Shown here piece after piece: positions 39,316 through 52,842 of a DNA stretch of 64,000 nt; positions within the stretch are counted from its first letter, which is position 1; each line of letters begins with the position of its first letter. Made by a program: the position numbers and the translations under genes. Origin of the DNA: Allacma fusca (Eukaryota; Arthropoda; Collembola; Symphypleona; Sminthuridae); the NCBI GenBank assembly GCA_947179485.1, contig OX359248.1, positions 3,551,501 to 3,615,500 on the forward strand, in the 5' to 3' direction. The notes beneath the pieces are model-generated. The model had not been told where the DNA came from. It saw nothing but the letters and a program-made list of their open reading frames with translations, and searched no databases.

Positions 39316-42300
39316 AACCACAAGGAATCTATGTACTACAGCATAGAAAGTATACAAACAAATTAAGTAGCAGAATTGTACAGTGGGGAAAATGTATGTC
39401 AAACACGTATGTATATCAGCGTAAGTATATAATCGAATAGCGAATACATACAGGGAAATAGGAGAAATATAGAGGACAGCATATAAAACTGAAACCTATT
39501 GCCAGGGATAAATTATATATGTATAAATAAATACAAACCCAAACTATTAAAATGTGAGATACAGCATATATGTATGTATGTTATATGAGAGAAAGCGCAC
39601 TATAGAGCATAGAAGACAAAAATATCTTGAAATGCACAGAACACCCTACGAGGAAAGAAAAGTTAAACATGCAGCAAACTGTAGGGAAATACATACATAA
39701 GTGCATGTGAAGACGCTTTAGGAAAGTAAAGAGAAACTATAGAACAGAAAGGGTAACAAAATAAGGGGGAAAGTTCCAGACGTTGATAAGTACATACGGC
39801 ACTGCATGTACACACTCTGACTCTGTTTGCAACACATGGAGAGAAAAGAGGTCGAAAAATTAGTGGAGGTGAAAGTGGAAGAAAGCAAGAGAGAGCGAGA
39901 GTAGAACCAAAGAAAAGAGAAAATGAAGAGCTGAATGCATAAGACCGGGGAATTTGTAAGCACGAAGAACAAGGAAAACATTAAGACCCGGAATTTAAGA
40001 TTTCTCAGGCTCACTCTACTCTCCTCTCAAGTCCAAGGAAAGATTCTCTATTGGAAACCCGAAAACAAGAACCCTGAAACCCTATAGAATGCTCATCCAT
40101 CTATACACTTTCACTCCAATGCCCTCCAGCAACACTAAGCATCTCAGTGGTAAATCTAAACATGAGGACCTCACCAACTGTTTCTTTTTCCAGATAAGCA
40201 TAGGTATTTCCCATTTAGCCCAGAAAACCGATACCTTCCGCCAAAGCCCAAGCCAAACAAAGCTACATTTCAGTTCTTGACTGCAAGCTTATTTTACAAT
40301 ACTGACTCTACAAGGAATTTAAGTCCAGGCTTGGAGAGTTGGGAAATATCTGGAGAATGTGAACCCAGCATTGGAGAAAGGACCCAAGGAAATCCATTGT
40401 TTTGCTAATGCATGCGGAAAGGCTAAAAGGTTTAGTATGTGCTCAATAAAATATGATGTACAAACTCAAGTTCGTCCTATTGTTACCCCACAATTTTTCA
40501 TGTTTCGGAAGCTACCCGCGTACCCATTTGTATTCTAACCGGCTTTCTGTCAACTCCTATTTTAATACTGCAATTCTGAAACCACCATTCTGTACTGCTT
40601 TAAATATGTATCACAATGTCTACTCATCAACTGCCTTTTATTTGCCTGAAATCCACGTTTTCTATAATTATTTCCAAATCAGTCTTCTATTTTCTTTCAC
40701 CTGTTAATTAATGATTATTCTAATTTAACTTTCTCTCCACTTTTAAGAAATTTACAGAAAACATTAATTTGGAATTTATTTGAAAGGTTTTAAAGTTTAC
40801 CTGCCGTAGAATTAAAATGAACTTGGACTTAGCTTTCGCTCATATTTTTACTTAAATCCTTCTCGTCTTACAACTTCCGTATGGGTGAAGTACATTGTAA
40901 TGGTATGGTGGGCGTACAAGGGCAGTTTAATAAACGGATGGCTGGTTGGGAAACATTTCTCAAGTAAAATTCTTTGCTGTCAAAGGAATATAATCTCACA
41001 GCGAGAACTTGTCTTTTAGCAGATTTAGTATAAAACGATGGTATAAATTTAGTCGGAAGAAAACAAGCTTTCACCTGACACAATGCGACCTTTCAATCAA
41101 TTGTGAGAAGATCTGCACAGGAAATTTTAGCAAACTATATACAAGAGACATTTAAGAAGCAACCGGGGAAAGGAGAGAATAAAGGCACAGCGGGAGATCC
41201 TTTCTCATTGAAACTATTATTCTCAAAAAAAGAAGGCACTTGAATGCAACTTAGCGTTCTATTCAAAACAACTTTAAAGGAAATTCTCTCTTTGTTGAAT
41301 TTTTTTAAAGTTTGTATGTGCGAGGAAAGGATTTCAACGTCTTTCAGTGTGACACTTTCCCTTCCCAGCTTTCCCTTTTGCTATATTCCAGAATTTATTT
41401 TGTGGACGACAGTGGACACGTGGAAGGATCGTCGGGTCCACGATGTTTGCCAACCCACCCATTTTTGCTTTCTTAAGTTGGATTTCGCTTTCTTTCCCAG
41501 TCAGCAAAAACGTACACCCCAGACCTATTGCGTGTAGGCTTGTAGCTAAGCATGGATTATTGTATAGCGCGGAGGATATAGATGGAACGTATTTGTGTGC
41601 GGGAGATTCTCATATGTGAAAGTTGCCAGGTTACTTTTGCAAAAAGGAGGAAAGTCGTGGGTGAGAGAGGGAGAGAGGAAGAGAAGACAAACCATTGGAG
41701 CTTTTAGAAAAAAGTCTAATGAATCTATTTATTAGCTTTTGAAACCTCTTCGCTCCTACCTCTCGGCACTTCTGGTCCATTTTCTCTTGAAATTGCTTGC
41801 TCAGAGCACGCTTTCCCGTCTTCCTTTGCTCTAAAAACTTTAGATCCAGATGATGTAATACTAAGTCATAGGTTTTTTTTATTTTCCAGGATTTATGCTT
41901 TCCTCTCATTGATTTCTCTTGCTTGGAGTTTGTTTGTTCTCTCTCGCTCCCTTTCCGAACGATTTTTAGTGTAACTTGCTGTGACGTTTTTCATCATTCT
42001 CAGTGAAAGCAAGATTTAACATTTTTAAATTGTGCGAGAAGGGCTTTCTCTCAAAATAAACTATGTCATACTCTATGTTTGTATTTGCAAACAACGTCAC
42101 TTATTGCCTAAGCTAGCTTTGAAAATCGACGTCAAATAAGCAAGAGTTTCAGGAATTGTGGATGCTGAAATAAGAATGTTGAAACCGATTCCACGTTATT
42201 GATCGCATGTGTCACTCGTCGAATTGAGAACATAGACGCCTGATGAAAATTAGACTCGCACAGCACAAGAATCATTCAACGTTTGAGTTACGTCCACTTC

Positions 42301-42449
42301 ATCATGCATAAACGCTTTTTTTTTGGAAATATTTAACTTTATTAAAGGTAGCGACATATCTTGAAAATACCAATTCTTGGAATATGGTATTATAACCTGT
42401 AATAAGCAGATCGCCATAAGCACCTTGTAATGTGACAAATTTAAATTTG

Positions 42450-42815
42450 ACTTCTTGCCTTGTGAAACTAAATTGTCGCTTGATGAGAATGAAATTTTGC
42501 TAGGTGAGAATGAATTTGCACTTGGTAAGAATGAACTTTACTTCGGTGAGAATTATCTTTCACTTGGTGAGACTGAAGTTTCACTTTTTAGACTGTACTT
42601 TCACTTAGTTAGAATGAACTGTCATTTGCTGAAAATGAACTTTCACTTGGTTAAACTTAACTATCATTTTTGAGACAGTACTTTAACTTGGTGAGAATGA
42701 ACATTCACTTGGCGAGGCTGTACTTTCTCTTGCTAAAAATGAACTTTCACTTGGTGTGAATGAACTTTCACTCGGTAAAAATCAATTTTTACTCGAAAAA
42801 ATGAACTTTTTGTGA
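42450..42815. repeat. 21-bp minisatellite with CTTTCACTTGG core
   Basis: About 17 degenerate units of 21 bp have the consensus CTTTCACTTGGTGAGAATGA plus one base. The best-preserved units are in the middle and right. The open frame through part of it (7-residue units such as GENEFAL) follows from the period being divisible by three and has no other coding support. The CTTTCAC core is that of the 23-bp array at 29.1 kb, but the spacer differs. Confidence 0.85.
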
Positions 42816-44789
42816 GTTCAAGCTAAATGTTCACTAAAGGTGTTGTTATCATACAAATTATTATTACATGGGTTTCATCCTTCCCAACTGTAATTATGAA
42901 ACTGCAAAATATTTCTGTTTTTGTAATGTCTTTGATAAAGTTTATGGCTATAAAATATTTTAGAACACACATTTGGAATTTCAGTAGTCTAATAAAAACT
43001 ACTGTAATTAAATCGCATCAGTTATTGTCATCGGAATTTGATATTTTATAATACAAAAAAACTTTCGTAAAAATCCACAATAAAAATTTTATTTCCCAAC
43101 TGATTTGTGTATGAAATTCAAAAGAGAAAAATAATTCACATTTAGCCTACAATAGGTTTACTTTTTCCAGGAAAAGTCGAGAATGATTATAACTTTCACT
43201 TTTCCCCCCCAGAACGCCTGTACACCTCTGCATTTGGTTGTACTCAGAAGCACTTACATGTCATGACTTTCCCCACTTGCTTGAACTTTCCCAATACCAA
43301 GACTTACTTTCACCCAGGCAATTTACTGGGAGCAATCTCTCCCTCTCTGCCTTTGTGAACAATGCCCCACATTATTCTACACACTGACATACTGACTAAT
43401 GCAGATGCTTCCTCAACCTTGGAAAAGATGTGGGTAAAGTTTTCAAATTTTTGCACAATACTGCCGCCATTGTTACTGCATGGGAAAAAACTTTTCTTCA
43501 GTGGGAGTAGTATTCCCAGAATTTTTTATGCCTTCAATTTATTTTGTTACACTCAAAACTATGTCATTCCTCTGAGGGCATGGTTGTACATAATCATAAA
43601 ATTTGGCGCAACTGTCAATATCACTCCCCGGGCTTCATATGTTTCGTAACGTCATTCGGAAAGTCGTTTGGGGAACGAAATCAGATGTTGAAATTGAGAA
43701 ATTGTTATTTCAATGGACCAGGCCCGCATTCCTGATTCCATTGAAAACTAAAGTAGGACGATATTTTTCTCCACTAGTAGTTGCTCCCGGGAAATTTGTT
43801 TCGGATCTCCGAAGCTAGTAGCGAAAATATTTTCAGGGAAAGGAAAGCACACATTAGCAAATTAGAGACTAATATGGATGTAGCCATTGCGAGGGCGAAT
43901 GCATTTAGGGAATAATTAGCTTGTGGAATGTTAGTTTCGGGACACTTGTCATTTGCTCTTCCATGTTTATTTCCATCCAGGCCCTCCTTTTGGCTTGCAG
44001 TGGCAGCGAGCTGGAAATTTACTCAATGACTCCTGTATTTGAGTCTTCTTTGTCAGGGATGCGTTCGGGTCTACTCATCCCAGGATCCAGACTTTAATCC
44101 ATTTCTGAAAAAACTTTCTCCCATGAAATATCACTTTATTCATATATATTGAAAAAATATGTACGTCAATGATTGAGACCCCTTGAAGTATCTCAACAAA
44201 AATTTAAAAAATACTAGAAAATTATATACAACCTTAGCTTTCCCAACCTTATGTTCTCCAAGTAAATTTTCAACTTGGACGTAGCCCTGTGATCCTGTGA
44301 TCGCCACCGTTTATATAAACATTATAGGGTGCTCACTGAGCTTCGTCCAGAGGAGAGAAGGTAGTAATTTGGAGCACATGAGACCCTGTTGTTCACTCTG
44401 CCCTGGTAAGATATGACAGTGTGTAATGGCCAAGGCGTTTTAGTTCCATCTCATGGTTTTTAATTGGTGCATGGGAAGAGAGTTGGAAACGCACAACTTT
44501 ACACATTTCCCAAATTTCCCAGTCAGCCTCCCCCAGCCTTGGGATATCTACTTATGTACGGAAGGGCTCCTCACATACATTATAAATACACTTCCCCATA
44601 CGTGCATACACGTGTTCAAAGTAACTGAGGGAGAAAGTCCGGAGTTTTGCATGTGATGCCAAATACATTATGTCCTTACCTCGTGACCATCAAGACTGGC
44701 CCGCTTTTAGCATACTTAACGTCCGCCCAAGTTTTCTCATTCTTTCACCAAACCTAATTTACTTTCTGCTTTCTCCAGGAGGGGACGGG

Positions 44790-44818
44790 GGAGAGAGAAA
44801 GAGAGAGAGAGAGAGAGA
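44790..44818. repeat. (GA)n microsatellite
   Basis: GA repeats with one AAA interruption. Confidence 0.9.
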
Positions 44819-47800
44819 TTCCCTGGGAAATATAACGGGCTTAGCGCAAATTGTTACATGGGTCTTCCGCCTAGCGGAGTGTTATATTGTTAAAGTTGTG
44901 CAAATGAGCAAACTGGAAATAAAGAGAACATTTCTTCCTAAATTTATTAGAACATATCGTCAAGTACGGAGGATTTTCATTCAAATTTACATTCGCAATT
45001 ATTTCAAACCCTCTGACAGCTCCTAACATGGCTTCCTTTATTATTCCAAAAGCCTCTTTTCTTGACTCAACTTACTTTTTAAGAGTCAATTTGTAGGGAA
45101 TTAATTCCCCTCAAATTTTTCCTACGAACAAGCACCTTCACTTTCCCCATAAATTTACTGGGGAAAACATATCTTTATGGGATGCTCCCCCGGTGGAAAT
45201 CCCTCGGCTTTTGTTATCATTGACTTAGTGGAAATATACATGTGAATTTTCTCCATGTTTCAAGCACAAATTCGAAAACTTTTGAGGCATACAAAATTTT
45301 AACCATTATTTTTAACTTAATTCTTACACTGGATTTCACCGAATCTTTCTTTTTGAATTATTTCTCCTGATTTACTAAATTTCCTTTATTTTGAGGAAAG
45401 TAGTCCCAGTACGTTTTTGTAGTAATTTATGAAGAGCAAATATTTAATCTACCATTTTAACCAGATTAGAGGTGCATAATGTTACAAATTTTACTTGTGG
45501 ATGTTGGCAAAGGTGTAATAGAATAATTATGAGTTTGAGAATTCTTGAATGTCTGGAAAATTTTTTGAAGGGAAAGTACTCAAGGAAACTATGATTTGAA
45601 GAAGGAGAGAGTGTTTTATGGGAAAAGTCGGGGCTGGTATTTCAAGGAAAGATTTTATGAAAAAAAACAAATGCAATTAAAAGGGTTTTAAGGTAGCTTC
45701 GAAATTGAGGTTTGACTATAGGAGAAAGTCACGGACTGGGTCCTTTGGCTACATCCAAAGTGGATGTTAAGCTGTGGAAAGTGTGTAATGAAGAGGAAGT
45801 TGGGTTGTTGGGAGATTTGGAGATAGAAGATAATCAGGACGCCAACGGTGGAAGGGAACGGCTTATAGATTGCTTTTCATGACTCCCTTCGCATTGTTCA
45901 TCTTCATTATCCAGCACTTAGACTTCCCTATCTCAAGAATTTATAATGCCGCAGGGGGAACGTTCCAAACCCAACTTCCACAACATCCAACTTCCTCACG
46001 GCCACCAATAGCTTTCGCTGAAAAAGTTACAATCACAGTACACTCTTCCTGTAGGAGACCCCTTCAAGACAACTTTCTCCAGACCTCCCAACATCCGAAG
46101 ACTAAATTTGTTACTAATTATACAATTTTTCCGCTCCTTAGAGGGGCTCCTATAAACCTCATGGATCTACATTTGCGGGGGCTCATCTCATCCGAAGTCA
46201 CTGTAGGCGCTGTTTGAGGGGAAGCAATGGAAACTTATTTTCTATGACGTTACACAACGCGCCTTAGATGGGTCTGATAGGGAATTTATAGGAATTATTT
46301 TGTACAGTCAGAGCACTGCTTGACGGAACTTTGGATAAGAGGGTTACACTTGGGTCAGTGCCTCCAGCTTCCCAGGCCTAATATATTACGTGTGCATCGG
46401 AGCATGTGCTACTGGGCGTACTACTAGTACAGTGGGACTTCTTTATGAAAATCATTTCTAATTCCAGGAGTTTCTGTAAGTACTTGAACTGTTTATAAAA
46501 ATCCAATTCGATAAAAACAGCAGGTTCTGTAGGCCCTGATAAAGTGATCCGACTGGAGTTCCATATATTTGCCCTGCAGTGAAGATATCGTTAGTGAGGC
46601 GATATGGGTGGACGTGAGTAGTTTATTTCATCCTCAAAACCATCCTCATATTTCTTCAAGTTTGCAACTTTCTCCCTTCCTCCTTTCCCTGCGTTAGCCC
46701 AAGCATTGGCTGATTCATATATGAGTCATAGCCGCCAGTATTTTGAGGAAAAAGTTGTCTAGGATTTTCAAGGGCATTTGTTTTGCAGTAACTTTCTCAA
46801 AACATTGGAATTTTTTGGGAAATCATCAAATCAAACTTTTCCAACTGTTTTTTTAAGCTTTTGAAGCATTTTCTTATCAGGAAAAATACTTGAAGAATTT
46901 TCTCCTTTCGAAACTCGTGTACTATGGCTTTAATAGATCCCACTGTATAATACACAATTTTGACCGTTGTTTGATTGGGACTTTGAAATGAGACAGTGAC
47001 TAAATCTGGCCAGAGCTCTGTGACGCAATAATTAAGAACCGTTCCGTATAGTCAGTGCAAATAGTCATGTACCTTGTGACTGGTGACTGTAGTCAAAGGA
47101 AAAGTAAATTGTGAGGAAAGTTTTGGGGAAAGTGCATTTACTAGAGAGAAAGAGTTTCAGAGTGAAAGTTGGAAAGGGAAAGTTAAAAAGTGAAAGTTGA
47201 TATTCTTTTGGATGTAACTAATGTACGTAGAAGGGCCTGAAGGAACTTGTGCTTTAAAAGAGCTAATTAAGTTGACCATTTTATAACACTCTATTTTCCC
47301 CTCAGGCCCTCAACTTTCCCTTTGCTTTCTCTCCCGCTAAGGAAAAACCATTTGTGCGTGGAAGGGAAAGTTGAGAAGTTACGGGACCTACATTCTAAAA
47401 CCATTAGCTACATATGACCCAAGGGCTGAGCATGCTGAAATATGTGGCTCCACTGTTGCCTCATCTCCACATCCTTTCTGTAATTTCTTCTGGAAACGAA
47501 TTTCTCAATAAAAAACAAATTTCAATTAAACTTCTGTATTTCCCAACTTTCACCATTTTTTTTAGTTTATAACAAATTTGTGCTCCGATACCTTGTTAAT
47601 TTAATTCTTCTCGGATTTTTTGTTTCTCAGCCTACTTCCCTTGAAATTGTTTACCTTCCGGAAACTATTTGTGAATATATTCTAAGATTTTACAAGTAGT
47701 TGGTTCAGCTTTATAACGAAATCCCACTGAAGAAGACAAATTGAGCCAATGATCCTTAAATGAATATTCCGGGTATTTAAAACTGACGAAGTGATTATCC

Positions 47801-49129
47801 TAAATTTATAGATTTGACAAATCGTACATACGGAATTTCAAGACACTGATAAAAAAATTGAAAGTGTAGGATTTCACAAGTATCTCAATAAACTTTCTCT
47901 TATGTTAGCTTCTTTTTAGATTTCCCAGAGTTAGGGACACGTACAGCCAGGCTCTTTTGAGGGCATTGCTGAGCGTTGGATTGTTGTTTGGATTTGAAGT
48001 AGCTGTTTGTTAATTTATGCGCTCACGGGGAAGTTAATTCAATTCTACGGAAGTAGGGTAAACCAGGTGAAAGTTGGTAAACGCAGAGTGAAAGTATGTG
48101 CTGCTTGGAATCCTTGTAAGAAAATGTATGTTACTGGAGTGGTCGTGATTAAATTAGAAAGCAGGGCTATTTATTAGCCGTAAACAAAATTAACATTCAG
48201 ACCTCTTGGCCCTCAGGAGGATGAGCTTGTAAGGAGACGTGAAAATGTATGGAAACTAGGAATGGAGCTGAATTGAACATGTACACTTGGAATTGACACT
48301 CATTGCTGTCATTTGTATACTTTGTCCCGAGATGATGATTTTCAGGAGTTGGACTTTCTCCTTCTTCCAGACTCGCTCTGATTTCATTGGGACAACATGA
48401 GGCCGAGTCAAATGGGATAGTTTCCCTCGCCTTGGATCCCATAAAATGTTGTAATGCTAGCATTTGAAAGCATTCGCAAATGCTTACTGGGCAAGTAGTT
48501 TGGGTCAGAATTGCTTCCGATTCCCGTTCCTACGCCCTCTTTATATCCCATCCTGGAGTTTTCCATGGAGATTCCTTCCTCCCTGCAATTTATGCCTTGT
48601 GCGTGCGGGGCATTCGGGTGTACATTCGGCCTTCTCTCCATTCACTACAAATCTTGTGCGCTACTTTCTCGCAGCGATTAGCATGCTAATTTTTTCGATT
48701 TTTATGCGCCTAGTTTTGCATTGCTTTTACGACCCGTTCTCCTGACCGAATATGATTGTGGGATTGTATATGCGTAACCAATTTAAAATTGTTTTGGAAT
48801 TTCTTTCTAGGATCATTCAGATGATTTCTGGTGGATTTTCTCAGGTGTTTCTCTAAATTGAACATTTCTCAGTAATCGCCGAGTAGTGTACATACTAGTC
48901 GCATTTCTATATTTTGAGATGAATGTTTCCAGCTTCTGTAGTTAAATGTACCTGATTGGGTTCAGGATTTCACTTTCTATGTTTGACAACCGAATTGTTT
49001 GATGAATTTGTTAAGTTTGCTTTTACTATTGTATCGTGTAGTTCATTTGTGTTCACTCATTAAGTTTTCTTAGCGGTTTTATACGCTTACTTAGGGCCTT
49101 TCTGTATTTAATATTCGCTAGTCGTCTTT

Positions 49130-49420
49130 CTCTAGTTGACTTTCTCCAGTTATATTTTTCTAGTTGGCTTTCTCCATATGAATTTTACCATATTTCTCCA
49201 GTTGTTTTTCTCTGTTTTACTTTCACTATATTTCTCCAGTTGTTTTTCTCTGTTTTACTTTCACTATATTTCTCCAGTTGTTTTTCTCTGTTTTACTTTC
49301 ACCATATTTCTCAAGATGGATTTCTCCATATGACTTTGACCAGTAGTGTTTCTCTAGTTGGCTTTCTCTATTCGACTTTCTTTAGTCAAATGTTTTCAAT
49401 TGACTTTCACCTGTTACTTT
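49130..49420. repeat. 38-bp tandem array in TTTCTCC-rich tract
   Basis: TATTTCTCCAGTTG starts at 49191, 49229 and 49267, an exact 38-bp step, with a diverged copy at 49305. Each unit also holds TTTTTCTCTG and ACTTTCAC, so CTTTC-like cores recur about every 19 bp. Flanking sequence from 49130 and on to 49420 continues with irregular CTTTCTCYAGTTG copies. Confidence 0.88.
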
Positions 49421-52400
49421 CTCCAGTCAGCTCTTCATTTTGCGCTACCAATTGGTGTTTTCTTGTTGGTTTTATTGAATGTGATTAAGTAAATATTCGT
49501 TAGTGAATTAATAATTTTCTTGTTTCCACCTTGCTTGACTTTTCTCCATGAATAATCTGTTCAATTTTTAAGACTTGAATTAAGTTAGATACTCCTGCTA
49601 CTAAATTGACTCGGACTGAGCTTTTTAAAATATTTCTTTAACGAATCTTTCTAAGCAAGATTTTCTTATAAAACTCCTTAAGAACGTTGCATCTCAAAAC
49701 TGCTGGGTTGAGTTGAAAAATATTTGGTTGAAATATTTAAAAAGAAAAATATGTGGAAATGTTCGAAGTGGTGAGACGGGCTCATAAATCAAATTGCGAG
49801 GGGAGTGTGGAGGACATGAAAAGCGGACTACTGAAGAGGACGAGCGATACAGAAGTGCATGTGTCTCCTCACCGTCATTGATTTCCATTCTCTTTCTTAC
49901 TTATATTGAGAGGGAGATTTCAAATGAATCATTCACATGGAAGCCTCCACCAATGTACACACTCACGGCCAAGAAAAATCTCCCTCCTGATTGTTTATTC
50001 GTGCTGACGACATCCCATTTCTCTGCAAAAACGTCATTCTCCCCTGCAGCTTTCCCCCATTAACTTTCACTCCTTTCACTTGCAAACTTCCATCTTCAAC
50101 ACATCCTCCTTTGTTGCGCCTCTCCATGATACCCACACATCATATTTTGATAGGCTATAAAGTACTCAAGATTTACACACCTCCAGAGGAACGGGGAAGT
50201 GGGGGAAGTAAAAATTTATTGTGAAAATATTTTACATTTTAAGGAAAAAATGTGTTGAGAAATCTCTTCCTCTTGAAAAACGTTAGTTTTACATTTTTCC
50301 TTTGCTGAATTTCATGACAATCCTACATTTTTGTTAAAATACATTCCAAATGTCATTTTGTTATGTACAGTAGGGTTTTGTCATTGTCATTCCAGAAACT
50401 TCAATTTACTGCTTTTTAATTTCCTTTTTCCAAGTTCTTTTAAATAGATTATTACACACGTATCCTCATAACAAATAATCTGACGTTATGGATATGCACG
50501 CCTTCGTGCTCCTAATGATACATTTTTCTTATGAAATGATGTCTTCTGGGGATTTAGCATTGTAACACTTACTCGCTAACTTTCATTAATATTCCTCGTT
50601 AATTGATACAGCAAGTTTGGAATCTTTGATATGTAAGTAGATCCCTGTCTCTTTCGGAGCGTTTTTCCCATTCTCCTTTGCTAGGACTGGGAAGATACGT
50701 ACATATGATGCCCTATTTTAAATATAATGCCTGTCCTACCAACAGCCTTGAAAACTTCGAGGAAAAGTTTTTCCCCTGCAAAAAAAAATGAAAATACGTA
50801 CATTCGAGAAAGTAGGTCTGAAAAAAGTGGGAGATAATCTTAGAAAGAACTTTCCCTAACGATCGGGATAAGCTTCCTCCTCCAAATTCACACATACGGC
50901 ACACATACATATAAAAGCATGCTGTTGATAATGACTTTAATTACAAAGAAGGAATTGAGTTGGTGCTGCACCCGCGGAAATTCAACTTTAATGAAATTCT
51001 TCCCAGAAACAATCCTATTTCCCCAATAATTATTTCTTATTTCATATAGCATAGGTCGTAGTAGGGTTTTATCCGGGGGAGGGAAAAAAGAGGCGCAAAA
51101 AATTGCACCAGCTGTGCGGACAATTTTCGGAACAATTCCTCCTCGCAATCTTTTCTTCCTCTGACTGGAGAGGGACGAGAGGAAGGGGATAGTCCAATAG
51201 CTAAATGTATGTTTTATTAACGACGCCAGGGATTTTGCTTTCTGATTGTCTTTTAATCTAGTAATGGCTCTTTGGTTTTTTCCGCAGACTTTCTCCACTT
51301 CCTCAATTGATCCTAGCTTGAATTTCTCCCAGTTTGTCTTACATTAGCGTTTGCTTCTTGTATATTTTTTCATGTACCAGAATTCAATCTATAATAGCAG
51401 TTTTATGAAATGTACTTTCACCAGCTTTCACCGCTGGAATTTCATTTGTTTTCTCGTACTGTGTCTTGGATTTTTGTAATACTTCCATACGATTAATACG
51501 ATAAATATCATGTGTTTCCTCCAGTGGCTCCCATCAGGGAATGATTAAACAAATTATCCAACAACTTATAGAAAAATAGAAAAACCTGGAATTTTATCCA
51601 AAATGGATTGCTTGAAAATTTCAAGAATTTCCCTAAAGCACTCAATTAGCAAGTGTTATAGATTTAAAAAATAACAGTTATTTATTGACAGAGGGACATT
51701 TCTGAATCGTGGCTTGTTTAAATTTTTAATTAATATTTTATTTGTTACAAATTATTTGAGCAAATGTATTTTTTAATTTGTAATTCCTTGTTTAGGTGAT
51801 TTGGGTTTAATCATTTTCATTTTTGTATTTTACCATGAAGCTGAAATTAATTTTCGATGTAGGATTTGAAGGTCCACATGTTTTTGCGTTTTACTGTTTG
51901 CTCAATGCTATCTATACACCTTCAAAGTTTTTTTCCATTTTGCGGGTTTAATTTTTTTTTGTTTCTGTTACATTCTCTATTCTCATGATATTTGTACTTT
52001 CCCCTTTAATCTATAATTTTAGATTTTACCAACGCTTTTTTACAATTTTTCTTAATCCCACCCTTAGCCCTTTCCATCTTGAGGGACCTATTTTTGAACT
52101 TATTTCCTGCCAACCTGAATCCTCGGATCTTCCTTAAGTATTTAGCTCCAAAATTTTAATTTCTCTAAAAAAACTATTCGGCGTGCTTGTTCTTCTTCCG
52201 CTCCTAATTACCTCTTCCTCTATACAAGGAGGTGCCAGTATATTCAAACGTTAGTAGAGAATGTAATTTTTAAGTTTCACCTTTCAACTTTCTCCTGCCA
52301 GTTTGATCCATTTACAAGTTAATTCCTTCCAATATCATTGGTTTCCCAGCCGGCGTTTATACTCTTCATTTACATTTCCCCTGACTTTGTGTGATTGCAT

Positions 52401-52824
52401 ACTTCCTTGTGCTTTCACCCAGTTTAACTTTTCCGGGTGATTCTTTATCCGGTCCCTAAATTGACTGGTTGTGGGAGGCTCGGGAAAATAATGAGTTTTT
52501 GATGATGAAGCAAATTTGTTGGCATAATTTGTTTCGTTTATTCTTTCTCCACTTTCACTCTTATTCCCTTTGTGGAGGGGAATGATGAAAGGGGATTCTA
52601 AGGAAAGCGCTTTTTCCCCGTATGGCGATATGTTTTGTTGTCAGATTTAGCAAGTCTTATGCAGGAGAAAGTTGGCGAAAGTAGGCCATTGGGCTTACAT
52701 TGCGTAAGAATTTACGTGTCCAGAAAGAATTTGTGTGCTTTGTTTTTCAATTGGGAGCTGGATGCTAATCTATTTGGTTGGAAGTCGTCAGAATCCGGCT
52801 CAAAGGTAGAGGTTTTATCATTCA

Positions 52825-52842
52825 TGTGTGTGTGTGTGTGTG
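52825..52842. repeat. (TG)9 microsatellite
   Basis: Nine TG dinucleotides. Confidence 0.93.

Noticed and set aside
41631-41909. - strand 92-residue basic frame that looks helical and charged
   Set aside because: It was considered as a small gene or exon, but no family resemblance, weak start context and intronic position on the opposite strand leave it unsupported.
27641-42815. Short repeat arrays considered as CRISPR arrays
   Set aside because: They are head-to-tail tandem repeats with 20-33 bp periods and no unique spacers of constant length, in a eukaryotic intron.
45870-46217. 115-residue + strand frame with a hydrophobic start resembling a signal peptide
   Set aside because: No promoter, no donor site in matching phase, and no recognisable domain after the hydrophobic start. 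The signal-peptide exon at 22700 fits the Dpr-like exon better.
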